In this document: one piece after another, positions 22,423-35,451 of the stretch
Numbering within the stretch: the first letter of the stretch is position 1
How the letters are laid out: the number at the start of each line of letters is the position of its first letter
DNA from: Bryum argenteum
Taxonomy: Eukaryota > Streptophyta > Bryopsida > Bryales > Bryaceae
Assembly (NCBI GenBank): GCA_037043015.1
Contig: CM073322.1
Location: 2,243,601-2,307,600, forward strand
Length of the DNA: 64,000 bases
Direction: 5' to 3'
Made by a program: the position numbers and the translations under genes
Notes under the pieces: generated by a model
What the model saw: only the letters and a program-made list of their open reading frames with translations
The model's database searches: none
What the model was told of the DNA's origin: nothing

Positions 22423-25040
22423 GGAGTTGCACGGATTTAGCATTGTCTACCTTATACCTAAAAATTGAGGAATTCTTTGTAAGGTTAGCGTATTCTCGTG
22501 CACTTAGGAGTTCTTATTGTTTTTTACAGAGTTGGAGTATGATTAATTTTTTTTCTTCCTTCACATAGGAAATACTGTAACATAATGTTTCAAGTTGATT
22601 TTTGGAAATTTTGATACTTCTCTATGAATGAGAGATCTCTAAAGTTGGGGACACGTGGATGCATAAGTTGGGCATGATTCTCATCATGATTTATACATAT
22701 CACATGCTCACCTATTTGTGCACAAAAACCATTCAATGAAATGAAGACACCACGCTTGTGGGTTAAAAACAAACAAGCACTAGCTCCACCATGTATAATA
22801 CGTTGAGTTAAATGTAGAATTATAGAGCTTAAAAGTAGCCAGTATGTGATCAAATAGAGCATGATAATCATATGGATTCCATACATGCTCTTGGAGATGA
22901 TAAGCGTATGAATTCCATACATGCTCTTACAAGAGATAATGTGTTGGTTGTGTCTTAGTAATAGTAAAGCAAACAAGATTGGTACTCCGTAGATTTTCAC
23001 ATGTTGTAAAAGCAAAGGACAAGTGAAGATTATAATAAATATAAGCACATAAAAAATTTAAGTATGCACGTACTCTTCAATCATTATAAAAGAAAAATTG
23101 CACACTAGTTATAAAAGACAAAGGAGAATAAGAGGAACACCATACGCAAAATATAAGATATTCATTTTGAGAAAATGATTTGATTACAAAATCTATGGTA
23201 ATTTTAAGAACACTACTAGAATTTGACTCCATTTGGTACGATTTTGTTCAAATGAATCTTTTGTCAATCTCATAATTAGTTAATTTATCTCAAGAGCCTT
23301 TACAACATAAATTTTGGAGTAACATAATTACTTAGTTTCTAATCAATCCTTTCATATAACAATTCTACTCATAAATTTAGGGAGTAGCTTAAACAACCTT
23401 TTAACACATTTACTGCTACAACGTAGTTTCAAAAAGCTACATTATTTTCAACAAAAATATGTTAAGACATAATTTAAGCTACTCTCCAAATGTGGTTTTT
23501 ATGAAAACTCGAGCGTAGTAAATGGGGTCAAAGTCTAGTAGTGTAAAAGGTAACTTCAATGAAGTTGACTTTAAGTGTTAATATACATTCACTAGTTGGT
23601 ATTTTAGTAAGGCCACATCATTGTGAGGTTTGTGTAAAGGGCCTATAGCTCAAGACTGAGACTTCTATTGGTAAATGTAATGCCAATTGTCCTTAGATTG
23701 AAAATTAGACTTCACATCAATTATTGTTTTAAGTAGAATAGTGATTACCTTAGAGTTTATTGGTATAACAATTTTTTACTCTAGCTCAAGCATGGATAAG
23801 ATTATAAAATTTTTACCTTTATACGGTTTAATTGGAGAGAAATTATTCAATTGGCTTGCCAATTTACTCGCTTATCTATTGTTAAAGTTGACAACCTATT
23901 TGAGTTATTCCAAATGAGTTGTTGGAATCGCTTGCCGAGCAACCGACCAACCAACTTTTTGGTAAGAAATGAAGAATTGATCTATATATGTGGAGGCTAA
24001 ATAAGTTTCAATTGGAGGATAAATAGCTTGTTGACCGACCAACCAACATGTCAATAAGTATTGATATGTATCATGGGTGTTGAACGTATTGGAGCATGAA
24101 AATCATTATACACTATACAAATTAAATAAAGAGGAATACCTCGACTAGCTTGAAGGACCGCCCATCTATCATTGAAGTTGGCGAATTTGTAGACCAATAG
24201 CTCCAATACCCTGCCCTGATCCGGACCAACCAACTTGTCGGCAAGAGTTTTGATTTTGTATAACAGCCTAATTGCCTAATAACTGAACTATGCAACTAGC
24301 TTTTCAACCGGCCATCTACTCTTGAAGTTGACTTTTGGGGTCCTTCAAGACATTCTTTTTCAAGCTTGAACGCTCCCTACATCTTTAAAATGAAACTCTC
24401 AAAAATCTTCAATTTAACAAAATTGTCCTTTATGGAGGTTGACGTGAATAGAGTGTGACTTTGAACTACGTTTGATGTCACTATTTGTACTAGTAATAGT
24501 TGACATTGAATAAAAGTGCAAGTGTTACCATCTTCTCTTATATCCCACTATTTGCTTCTTGCTACAAGATGTAAGTGTTGAATACTAAAATTTCAATGTG
24601 TACCTATTCCATGTACCCCTCTTCATTCTATATCACTTAGTCAACAAAAAGAAGTCTTACTTCATCTAGTTGGAATTCTGTTTTGGAAATGATTTAGTCA
24701 CAACTTCCTAGTTTTCTCAAGAAATCGCTCAATGAAGAGTGTTTTCACCTATGTTGTTGCAAGTCATCTTAAGATTTCTTTATTGTTGCCACATACTTCC
24801 AACTTCAAGCGTCTCCGTCCTACGCCAAGTTTGGATACATTCAAGCCAAAGTTACAATTATGGTCTCTTGCAGATCTACAACAATCACTATAGGCAAATG
24901 TTTCTACCACTTTACAACCACATCTTACACACAACCTTGCAATCATCTAGGTGAAATTTAAACTTTCTTAGGCACACCCAATAATTGAAGAGGCTCCTCT
25001 TAGTAAACCACATTGACATGGGTAGTATTTCGCAGCCCAA
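22423..25040. other. AT-rich intergenic, low-level repeats only
   Basis: No gene supported. An approximately 43-nt direct repeat containing GAATTCCATACATGCTCTT or GGATTCCATACATGCTCTT occurs at about 22862-22930. The phrase GACCAACCAAC recurs three times between about 23.9 and 24.25 kb within loosely similar 100-200 nt blocks, suggesting an old degenerate repeat. Confidence 0.4.
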
Positions 25041-26022
25041 TTAGCCCCTAAACGTCCCTAGTGTCGAAAAACGACATTTTGGATGAAGGGCAGAAACTTT
25101 GAAGAGCCATGACTTCTTCATCCAAACTCATTTTTTGACAAAATCACTTGGGTTAGGTCACAAATCAAGTCTAGTTTATGTGGCAAAAATTACAGACTCA
25201 TAAAATAAAGTATGAAAAAATGGCATGGACTTTAGTGAAGGCAGCTTTTGTTTTTGGGTTTTCAAACATTTGGCATGTTTTACCATTGCAAGCCAATTAT
25301 GTGAAATCTAAAATTGTTTTTCATGAATTTTTTTTCATAGGTTTGATATTTAGATGCATCCCAAAAACTTTGTAGTTGGAAGTTTTTTGATCTAGATAAC
25401 TTTGGTGTTGGCTGTGCAATGATGTTTCTACGATGAAAAAAGTGAAAAAATGGATGAGTTTTGAAGAGCTAGATCTCCTTCATCCACCGTTAGATTTTGA
25501 CTTTATTTTTTGAGATGGATTCCAATTACAGTCTATTTTTAGTGGTAGAAACCTTGACCCAATCGAGGATATATTGAAGAATAGGCATGGGTTTGAGTGC
25601 GAGGGGTCTAGTTTTGGACTATTTTTCCTTTGTAAAATTTTTGGCAGTTTTCACGACTACAAGGCTACTATTTGAGCCAAGATTTTTTTTTGATGAATTT
25701 TTTTAGTACAAGAGTGTCTTTGAGATGAAGATGAACAACTTTCTAGTTGCTGATTTTTTGATTGCAAATTTCATGTTGGTAGTATTTTCACTTCAAAGTG
25801 GAAATGATGGTATTTTGTAGCCTGTTTTGCGAACAAATATGCTATGATCTCGCAATCTATGAGGTCCCATGAGTCAAGTTTTGGTCCTCATGATCTACTA
25901 CAAGTCTATTACAAGTTTGTATGGTTGAGATCTGAATAGCTTATCTTTATTTTCATCTATATCACTTTTTTTGAAGATGAGTTCTTGGCTAAAAATATTC
26001 CAAGGACGTTGAGGGGTTAGAT
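25041..26022 (+). mobile_element. TTAA-L element copy 1, flanked by TTAG
   Basis: Non-autonomous piggyBac-like element, 982 bp, closely related along its length to 46587-47605 (inverted) and 56025-57004. The left end reads CCCCTAAACGTCCCTAG followed by the palindrome TGTCGAAAAACGACA. The right end reads GGACGTTGAGGGG. It is flanked on both sides by TTAG rather than TTAA. No open frame spans it; the longest is 65 codons. Confidence 0.88.
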
Positions 26023-28338
26023 GAACACTTATCATTTCCAAGTGCAAATTGATATTACATACACTTTGCCAACTACTCCTAGTAAGTCCAAGGCAACTAA
26101 GAGTGACATTAACAAAAAATTAATTCATTGATACAAAAAATGTTTAAAGGTTTTTCTAGAATGATGTGCTTGTAATGATGGAAAAGTATCCAATTCAATA
26201 AACATAGGCCAATTTGAGTATTGTCTACTTTAAGATTTTTCAATTTAGAAATATCTAGAAACCGCATATTTGAATGGTCCTCCTAATGATATCAAATTTA
26301 TTCATTGTAGTTGTCACTTTTTTTAAAATTACTACTACTAGACCGTGCAGAATGTCATGTGGATGCATGTTGTGAACCAATATACTAATGGTGCATGGAA
26401 GTCTAAGTGCTCAATTTACTGAACGAGTAATAATACTTAATTGCAAAACAAAGACTTTGAGTGCATAAGTGAGATTCGAATATTTGGTTAATCCTTATTT
26501 GACATCACTATTTTGAGAAAAATGTGACCTCACTGTCCTTTGACCATATTTTAGCATAGATAATTAAATAAATTCGAAAATCCGAAATGGTGAGTGTCGA
26601 GCTAACTTCATTCTGTAAATATTTTATTTTTTTAAAAAACGACCACATCGGGTAAAATCTCAAAATTTGCCACCGTTGAGAGTATGGAAGTTCTTGTTCA
26701 GATTCGAGGACCAATTTGGTCCCTTGTGTCAATAAAGGGTTAATCCCGACAAGAAGGTAGTTTGGTTCTTATATTTTGATGCTTCAAATGTACAACCGCC
26801 CCGGAAAGTTATCAATATCCACTATATGTTTACATGGCATGGCCAACTATATAATACACACAAGTGTGCATTAACAGCTTATAGAATCAACAACAAGTTT
26901 GTATACATTTTCACAAGGATATATCATATGAGGAAATGGAGGTATTGGACTATTGGAGGCACGACTCGAGAACTACGGTCTCGGCTTGTACATTGTATTT
27001 CTAAGCATTTATTGCAACATGCAAAAACTTCCTTCAAAGTGATTTTTTTCCAAACAAAGGTGGAAGCATTCATTTACAACATGCAATTGATGAACAAAAT
27101 TTTAAACAAGAAAGTACAATGATCTCTTCAACATGCATGTGGTCTTGACAATAAACTAATATACACTTGGGTGTTTTTATATAATTGGAAATTTTATGTA
27201 CAACATTATTTGATGAATATGTTTCATTACCACTTATGGTTGTGCTCAAACTAAATCCAATAAAAGGAACGAACATTTTAGCATTGCAACACGTGAATAA
27301 TTTACAACTATCACAATCATCCTTGGAAATTCATCTATATTTCAAGCTACGTTTGGTAACCCAATCTTCAAATATCACGATATTGAAATATTGTGACATT
27401 TTTGTAATTATCTTGACACTGTAATTATTGTGATATAGAGTTGCCAAATTAATATGTAGGTTTGCCATTGAGCATTTTATAATTGGATTCTTGCACTTGA
27501 AGCAAATGACGAGACGTGTTGTGGTGAGGATTCAGTAAAAAAAAAGTTCAAATCTTCCCAATTACCCCTACTTTTGTTATTAAAAAAAAGATCTTTGAAA
27601 AAGTCTTGATTGTATGAATTTGGACATCACGATTATAGAGATTACAAATTACTTTACAAGTGACACATTTGTATATTAAGCAACAGAGAAGAAGGTCTAT
27701 TATTCAGTAGTTCAATGAATATGTGTACACAAATAGAACAAATTACATCAATTTCTGATGTTCTAAAAAAGAACATGTTTCAACGTGCCAAAAATGTTCT
27801 GACATGTATGGGCCCAAATATGACCTTTCAAAGTTTTGGCATGTTCAAGCTAAGTATAAATTTTAATGAAGAGTTAATCCAAGACCAAAGTGAAATCATC
27901 TCTTTATTCTCGTGTAAAATAGTTGATACTTTCATACAACATACACAAATTCCATATTGTTTTTAAAACTTTAGAGCAAAGTTATCCACTCCAAGCACTT
28001 CCTAAAATAAGTGTTATGGAACCACAATGTATGTTTTTCCATGTTTAGTCTCATATGAAAATTGGAGTACATTCTATATGATCTAGTCAATTTGAGATAA
28101 TAAAAGATTAATCTTCTTGGAAAAACTTAAATAGTTGGATGTCATATAATCCCTATGTACGTAATAATTTTTTAAAAACTAACCCAACCATACTAATTCT
28201 AGATAATAAAAGTCAAACACACTCTTATAATTTGAAAGCTCATAACAATTTACAAAAAGTACCTTTATATATATATAATGCTTTTACGTCACTCCAAGTA
28301 TAAGTATATACTTGGAGTATAAGTATATGTACAACTGT
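26023..28338. other. AT-rich intergenic, no gene
   Basis: Very AT-rich. Open frames are 100 codons or fewer and unrecognised. The final about 100 nt before 28339 would be the 3' untranslated region of the polyol dehydrogenase, and contain a duplicated ACTCCAAGTATAAGTATAT-like motif. Confidence 0.4.
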
Positions 28339-31300
28339 TCAAAGATTGAACATGACCTTTATGGCGTTCACTCCATTTGCACTCATTTCAAATGCATCCT
28401 TGACATCTTTTTCAGTGAACTTAAATCTATGAGTAATGAGAGGTTTCACATTCACTCGCCCACTAGCCAATAAACTTATGCACATCGGATATGTATTGCG
28501 ATAGCGAAACACTCCAACAATATCCACTTCCCTGCAAATAAACAATCTTCTCAGAATCATCACCTAAATAAAAATCCTTGCTACTAGAACCTGTTATAAT
28601 CAACATTCTTGTGATAATCAACATTCTAGTGTTGAAGACGAAAAGTTCAATCACCAAACAATATCAATCTACGCATCATTCAAGAAGAAGGCTCTTCCTT
28701 CCATTTACAGGTTCCAATATTAGAGAACAACGAAAAACTCAAACATCCTCACCTATGAGCTTCCATTCATCTAGTCCCCAAAGATATTCTACCTATATGG
28801 TAATTCTAATACTTGACAAACACCCTTCTTGCTACTTTATCAAATCACAAGGCAACCTCCACAACAAAATTCATTGAGTTATTGAACAGATTACCTTGTG
28901 AACTTAAACTAAGAAGTTTCTTCTACAAATATTCCAGTGTATTAAACTCGATTCTGACCTTACAATCTTTCGTAAACCCATTCCAACATTGACACCTTTC
29001 ACAACATTTCAAAATCTTGTATGAATTACAAATGCACAAAAGTGTAAAGAGATGGACCTGGAAACGGCAGCAGTGATAGGCAACATCATGTGAGTTTCTC
29101 GCATTCCCACAAGACAAACACACCCAGCGCTCCTCGTGACCTCCAAACACTGCGACAAGCTCTTGGTATTCCCCACACAATCACAGGAAACATCAATATT
29201 CCCACCCATCTTCTTCTTCATCTCCTCCATCTCCTTCTCACTCTCCTCCTCCTTCCTGGAAATGAGCACAGTCTCATCGGCTCCCAAGTCCTTCGCACAC
29301 TGCAGTCGCTCGGCGTGCGTGTCTGCAACGATGACTCTGGGAGCACCGAAGGCTCGCGCTACCAGGAGGGTGACTAGGCCGATGGCGCCACCGCCCACGA
29401 TGAGTACGGTCGTGTCGGGGCCGACGTGTGCGCGACGGCAGGCGTGCACGCCGACGGATAGAGGCTCGCACATTGCGCCTTCTTCAAGGGAGACGTTCTC
29501 GGGGAGCTTGAAGCAAAGCTCTGCTGGATGGATTATCTGTCATACAACATTGCAAGTGATAAATCAGAACCTGATGTCTGATCCTAATCATCCTGCATTT
29601 GCCGTTAATCCAATGCTATGAAGGCTCAGAAAAACATTGTAGATATACTACCACATCAGTACTCATCTAAGCAATCTACATCCTTGAAATCTGTTAGGAT
29701 TAACATGAACATGTAGAAGAATTCATTCATGTACATCTTGTTTTCAAACTCACTATCTTCCGTTTCATCTTGTAAGACATGTCACGCATTTTATAACCCA
29801 TATGCCACAGGCATCAGTATTACTCCCTCTGTCCACAAATCAATTATTTTTCATGATCCATGACTCGCATGGAAAAAGTACATAACCCAGGATCGCGAAG
29901 CTCTCATATACTACGCATATGATACTCCTTACAGCGTTGCTATTGATTTATGTATGTTGAGCAATCCCCTCCTTGTTGAGATTCACACTCCTTTATTTCC
30001 CACATTGTGAATCGCCCTGAACTTGAAGCTACTGGGTTTCTCAGACACCTAAGAATCATGTATTTCAGCCAAGTGCATATTCAGATGAACATCAACTTAG
30101 CAGTTATTTGATTCGAAGCTATGGAGATATAGAGGAATCGAAGGAGACTGACCTGATCAGCAAGCGAGCCATGGACAGGAGGAGTAGCGAAGAACGCCAT
30201 GTCCGGACACAAGTTGTACAGCCCCGACTTGCAAAACGAGCACGTCCAACACGGCACGCCGGGCTCCATGGCCACACGGTCTCCCACGACCAAACTCTTC
30301 ACGTCCTTCCCGACCTCCTCGACCACTCCCGCGCTTTCATGTCCTATCACCATCGGCGTCTTCACCTCGTACGTCCCCATCTTCATGTGCTGCTCGCCAT
30401 AACATAGAAATTAACACATCATCAACATAGATACTCGCATAATCAACATAGATAATTGCAAATCATCAACATAGAAACCAACACATCATCAACATAGATA
30501 CTTGCATCTTACACAATCACAACATAGATACTTGCATGTACTGTGTGTGCAGCAAAAGCATCTCTAAATTCATGCTCTGGAAGAATCTTGCATACTCACA
30601 GCATAGATGTGACGGAGATTATTCAATACATGCAGAAACCTAGACATGCTTTTTGCAAAAAAATGGTTGAAACACTATCCCCAATAGTGTTCAAAAGTCT
30701 GTACAGTGCTTTAACAAGCATGGATTTACACTAGTCTTGTTCCTTTAGAAAAATCATGTCTAGATTTCTGCATGTACTGTATAAGGTCCATCGATACTGT
30801 GTTGTTAGTGAAATAATTCGCCATCACATAGATGGTATACGTGCACTGAAACCATGACTAGTTCACCTCTGTATCTATGGTTGTTGTGCAAGGACACTAG
30901 GACAGTTCATAAGTTGCCTAACGTCTGCAGATTGAGTTCCTCACTAGTTTGACATCACTAGTTCACATGAAAGAATGATCACAGCAAGATACAACTCCGT
31001 ACTTGTTTCTTTAAAAAAGCACGTCTAGATTTCCGTGTCAGCTCCATTAAAACTGTGTCTCGTCACGCAGACGGTACACTTGCACTAAAAGCATCACTCG
31101 TTCACAACAATCTTTAGTTGTTGTGCAAGGACTCTAAAACAGTTGCCTTATGTCTGCAGAACATGTAACTCCTCGCCTAACATCTACAGTTCACATGAAA
31201 CTATGAACAGGTTGTCGGATTTTCTACTGCAGTTTCAAAACCACATCATAAAATACCCATTCAATGTGCGACTTACCTTGACATAATGGACATCGCTGCC

Positions 31301-31523
31301 GCAGATGCCCACTGCCTTGATGCGCACTCTCACTTGATTAGGTCCTGTGCAATCCATACACACTCGATCAGATGAAACTTCAAGAAAAAAAATCTCCAAA
31401 CTAGCAGATGGTGTGCTGTGGTGTTTTACCGAGTGATTCTGGAAGCTTGTACGTTTGGAGCCTGAGGTCGTCGACGCCGCAAATGTAAGCACCACGATTC
31501 TCCTCGGTAGCTGGGGGCGCCAT
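28339..31523 (-). CDS. Sorbitol (L-iditol/polyol) dehydrogenase, five exons
   Basis: Exons 31523-31430, 31344-31277, 30389-30153, 29536-29058 and 28531-28339 join with consistent phases into 356 residues. This is the full length of zinc-dependent medium-chain sorbitol dehydrogenases, which oxidise sorbitol and related polyols to ketoses with NAD. Catalytic zinc ligands are Cys46 (GICGSDVHY), His71 and Glu72 (GHESAGVV), with Glu157 in [15 protein letters not shown]. The structural-zinc cysteines are 101, 104, 107 and 115 ([15 protein letters not shown]). The NAD fold is marked by [12 protein letters not shown] and the Asp205 in VIVAD that favours NAD over NADP. The C-terminus follows the family ([27 protein letters not shown]). 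A leader intron probably ends at 31533 (TATACAG), 9 nt before the ATG. An in-frame upstream ATG exists at 31973 but lies beyond that acceptor. Confidence 0.95.
30409..30540. repeat. Minisatellite in polyol dehydrogenase intron 2
   Basis: Short tandem units built around ATCAACATAGATA and ACTTGCAT recur about six times, directly upstream of exon 3 in gene orientation. Confidence 0.75.
30735..31205. repeat. Tandem duplication (~250 bp) in polyol dehydrogenase intron 2
   Basis: Two diverged copies, about 30735-30985 and 30997-31205, share ordered blocks. Examples are GTCTAGATTTC, GTTGTTGTGCAAGGAC, AAACAGTTGCC or the matching ACAGTTCATAAGTTGCC, GTCTGCAGA, and AGTTCACATGAAA. It is purely intronic. 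Confidence 0.7.
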
Positions 31524-33217
31524 GTCCGTAATCTGTATACAGCAAACCACAGTCAGTAAGTACAAACCGACAATGAAAAGCAGCAAGTGTAACCATGTAA
31601 TAGAACGAACCTCGGGAGGTATGCCGAAGGATGCAGGGATGCGAATATGTAGCAGTGGAGTCGGAGTCGGTCGATCGAAGTAGGTGAATCCTCGTGAACA
31701 AGTCACCTGCACAATTGAAAGGCTGAGAGACACCACGATTTGCGTTGCAGGGTTGTTGTGATCGTTCAATTTATGTACCCCGGGTACATGAACTGCCACT
31801 TGGCCGTGGACGACACTTGGCGCTTGCACGAACTTTGCTCTTTCGCTTGAACCGTTTGCATGAGCATGCGGCAATCCGATCTGGCATCTGCTTTCATTTG
31901 TGTCTTTCTGCATGACAATTTGATGCTCCATTGCGACAGCTACCTGTTTCTGTTCAGTTAATCGAGATTCCAACTTGCACTGTCACATATTATTTAGTGG
32001 GTGTTTCGAATAAGTTTATTTAGGGTTTAAAGCGGTGACTGAGGGATGTCAAAGCTAGTACAGACCTTCATCGACCCAAACATGTCGTGCACAGTGATTG
32101 AAGAGGATGAAGTGAGCTTTGACACCCTCTGAGTTTTCCTACGTGTTAAAAAACGGCGAACTCCAATTGTTGGAAACAGGGAGTTGTCCCTCTGGTGATG
32201 GAATCAACGATTCAAGTGCAAGTTTCGACGTAGAGCCCCTTTTTTTCGGATGCTTCGTTGATTGCGTTCTCCTCTTGACTCAAGTTCCGAACGTCGATTC
32301 CGTCATATTGGCTGCAGAGCGGCGTAGTTTTAAGCAAAATGTTGCGAAAAAGTGGTGAATTCAAGAGTAGAAGTGACCGAACAAAGTACAGTACAATCAT
32401 TTACACTCTACAGCAATGGCAAGGCATATGAGGTGGTCAGTACGAGGTGCAGGCATCGGATTCCTCAGTTAGATCTGGTAGAGATTGATTCGTCCTAGAA
32501 CGTGAATATTTCTAAGGCAGTGCGACAGTTGCCAGCCAAGACGAGTTGAAGGTGCAATTCGTCAACCCACCGAGCCAGATTAGGGATTTTGAAATGTAAT
32601 AGCGAAAAAATCATATTATATTGTCAACCAGAGATTTGCATTCCTCCGAGTCATCCTATCCCCGACCACCTACTTTCCAAAAGCATGGCGTATAGTCCTC
32701 AGGTTGTTTTGAATTGCAATTGTCGGGAGTACACTTTTCTGTGAAGTAGACCTGTCCTTGAAAGATGCTTTCAGTTGAAAGTGCCCAACACATAGCAGCA
32801 ATCACAACTTTTAGAAGCTAAGGCACATGCAATAATTCTTAATGAATTGCGGAATCCTAGGATGAACTGTTCAGGAGTCACAAAGTGAGAAGTTTACGAA
32901 GACTGCACATAAAACTGCAACTCCCAACTCGTTCACACAAATGTCCACAATTTGTGTACAATCAATATTTTCATTCAATATCCTCTATCCGTAGTAAGAC
33001 AAAGAAGTTGCAATGCAATTCAATTACCGACTGGCTGGTGGCCATATCGAAACACGCCGTATCCCCATTTCTACAACCATCCGAGACCGGATTGCAGCTC
33101 TATTCAACGATTCGAGCATGGGCTAAAATAGACTCGGAACTCGCAATTTACCTTCCTATGTACACAACCGTATTATTAATACAACAATGGAAACAAATCA
33201 CTGAACTGAGCTGCAAT
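31524..33217. other. Dehydrogenase leader and intergenic sequence
   Basis: This holds the presumed leader intron of the polyol dehydrogenase (donor CCCGAG/GTTCGT near 31609, acceptor at 31533), its promoter, and the 3' untranslated sequence of the next minus-strand gene (from 33217 down). No other gene is supported. Confidence 0.45.
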
Positions 33218-34249
33218 TCACTCGTCAGCAGTCGGAGTGACATGATGCAACTTCTGCTTGCTCTCACTGATATCCTCATCGGGAAGCGCCACCAGGAACG
33301 TCGGTACGCCCTCGTGATGCTCACCTTGTTGCGCTTTGCTAAAGACCTCCTCAGAATCAAACTCCCCCGGAGCAGCACGAGAGCTTTCAGCAGCCTTTCC
33401 AGCCGTTTCAGGGGTAGCGCCCTTGTTCACTTCCTGCGGAATCTCCTCGTCCGGCAATGCGACCATGAATGTGGGCACACCGCCGTGATGCTCTCCTTGT
33501 TGCGCGTTGCTGAAAACCTCCTCGGAATCCATCGAATCAGTTGTGGTGTTGGGTTCACGCTCTGGCGCCTCCACGTGATGCAGCTTCTCTTTCTCGGCTT
33601 GGATGTCTGCCTCCGGGAGTGCTACGAGAAATGTAGGCACGCCTTCGTGGTGCTCGCCTTCTTGCGCCTTGCTGAAAACCTCCTCGGAGTCGAAGAACTC
33701 GTTGTTTCCGGCTGAAGGAACCTCCTTGGAATCATAGAACTCGTTTCCAGCTGCACCTTCCTCCGAATCTAGAGCTGGTTTTAAGGAATGAACCTCGGGT
33801 GTCACGTGGTGGAGATGTGATTTTGTTTCTTCGGTTGGGAGGTCTTTCTCTGGCATTTCTGCCAAGAATGTGGGCACTCCACCTTCGGGCAGTCCGCCTC
33901 CGGGCGTCGTTGGCGCTTCCTCCGGCGTCACGTGGTGCAGATGCTGCTTCGTCTCTTCGGTTGGGAGGTCTTTGTCTGGCAAATCGGCCAGGAATGTGTG
34001 CGTTCCACCATGGTGCTCGCCTCCTTCGGGCTTCGTTGGGTGAACTTCTTCCTTCACTGGTGCAGCAGGGAAAGGTGCGGGCTCCGCAGAAGCAGGCTTC
34101 GCCACTGCGTGCACATCCATCGCTGCCACATCATGAGTTGCGGTGGTATCTTTCTCCTTGCTGTTGCCGATGTGAAGCTTGTCTTTCAGCTTCTGCAGAA
34201 ATCCAGGGTGCTCAGCCCCTGAAGCAGTGTCGTCGTGTGCGTTCGACAT
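33218..34249 (-). CDS. Hydrophilic PTFL-repeat protein, stress/LEA-like, unknown function
   Basis: Single-exon frame of 343 residues, very hydrophilic, rich in Glu, His, Pro and Lys, without Cys or Trp. The N-terminus has HPGFLQKLKDKLHIG (14-28), reminiscent of the amphipathic K-segment of dehydrins. Five repeats follow, each with a core like GVPTFLVALPDEDI (about 81-97, 124-138, 203-216, 257-270, 313-327). Each core is usually preceded by DSEEVFSKAQQGEHH and, in all but the fourth, followed by LHHVTPE or LHHVEAP. The profile is that of an intrinsically disordered protective protein, but I recognise no named family beyond the loose dehydrin resemblance. A TACGTGTC (ABRE-type) site upstream and a leader intron would fit ABA or desiccation-responsive expression (inference). 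Confidence 0.85.
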   Translation of the reverse strand: MSNAHDDTASGAEHPGFLQKLKDKLHIGNSKEKDTTATHDVAAMDVHAVAKPASAEPAPFPAAPVKEEVHPTKPEGGEHHGGTHTFLADLPDKDLPTEETKQHLHHVTPEEAPTTPGGGLPEGGVPTFLAEMPEKDLPTEETKSHLHHVTPEVHSLKPALDSEEGAAGNEFYDSKEVPSAGNNEFFDSEEVFSKAQEGEHHEGVPTFLVALPEADIQAEKEKLHHVEAPEREPNTTTDSMDSEEVFSNAQQGEHHGGVPTFMVALPDEEIPQEVNKGATPETAGKAAESSRAAPGEFDSEEVFSKAQQGEHHEGVPTFLVALPDEDISESKQKLHHVTPTADE

Positions 34250-35282
34250 TCTTGCTTAGATTCGGAACCTGCCGAAGAAAATGGAACAAGATCCGTGTCA
34301 TAAATCCAGCACCAAAGGAAAGGGACGAAACTCTATACCACAAATCCAGCATTGAAGTGAATCTTAAAACGGCATCAAATAATTCGGTCGTTGATCTTAT
34401 TAACGTACCACTTGTTCGAACCTCAAAACTAAGAGAAACTGAAATCGCGCACACACAATCATTGAGCACGTATTTCATCACGAACTAGTAAAAGCGTCAC
34501 CAGATCTCTACGAAATGCACAATTCGATAATGCAGGAAATACAAACAAGCAAGAGCTTGTACAAATTTCCAAATCCAAATGCACCTACGCAGAAACCCAC
34601 AACTGCCAGAAACCTGAATCACGCAACTACGAATCATCGAGAACATTCTAGATGGGTCACAATTCTCCGATCGTACACAGATCTTGCGACCACAATGCCG
34701 CGCGATTCCAACCAAACAAGAGCACAAAAAACTGACGAACTAGCAGAAACCTGAACCACACTCCCATGTCGCCGCACGTAATTAATTACTAACTAATCGA
34801 CAATTCTCTAATCTTGTAACTATCCGCCACTAAATGCGCACAGGATCTTGTGATCAACTGGCGCAGGACAAATGTACACAACCAAACAAGTAGAGGAAAT
34901 ATTTGCAACAGACTAAAGGAAACCCGAATCGCGCACCCACAAATCGTCGAGCACACTAAATAGCAAGCAAATCTCCGATCCTCGCGTAATTTCGAAGAAA
35001 CAAGCGAAAACGAGGGTATCACAGATCTGTCCAGCACGTAATCCATCACTACCTGGTAACGGAATCTCCAATCTTACACAAAATGCGCACAGGATCTTGC
35101 AACTATAATGATAACAACCAAACAAGAGCAGAGAAGAACTGCACACAGTAACAGACCTGAATTGCACAACCACGATTCCTCGAGCACGTAATCCACAGTT
35201 CACTAGCAAACAATCCTCCGATGCGAACAAGACAAGCGAACGAGCAATTCAAGGGGATTGAAGAGCAGGGTATTCACTGACC
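34250..35282 (-). other. Leader intron and 5' UTR of the PTFL-repeat gene, with tandem repeats
   Basis: A splice acceptor (TTCGGCAG) ends at 34269, 20 nt before the ATG. A donor CTCCAG/GTCAGT begins at 35281, so a roughly 1-kb leader intron (35281-34269) is likely. Inside it, three to four degenerate tandem units of about 230 nt span about 34490-35230. They share ACCAAACAAGAGCA, ATGCGCACAGGATCTTG, AATCTCCGATC-like and TCGAGCACGTAATCCA-like blocks. Long repeat-bearing leader introns often enhance expression in plants; here that is inference. Confidence 0.6.
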
Positions 35283-35443
35283 TGGAGAGATAGGGTGCTG
35301 TTGCAGGTGCGAATTGGCCGGAAGATCGCAATAAAAAACTACCAGGAGCTAGCGAATGTGGAAATGAGCAGGGGGCGGGGCTACTTGAGGGCGTGGTGGC
35401 CATTGACGCGGTCGGAGGATTGAGGCTCGCCGCGTGGTGCCAG

Positions 35444-35451
35444 TACGTGTC
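35444..35451 (+). promoter_or_regulatory. ABRE-type ACGT element upstream of the PTFL-repeat gene
   Basis: TACGTGTC matches the ABA-response consensus YACGTGKC. It lies about 160 nt upstream of the inferred donor of the leader exon, in GC-rich promoter sequence that also contains CGCGTGG. A single motif of this length can occur by chance. Confidence 0.4.

Noticed and set aside
32885-33715. 276-codon plus-strand open frame
   Set aside because: Antisense shadow of the PTFL-repeat gene; its repeats mirror those of the minus-strand protein and it has no domain.
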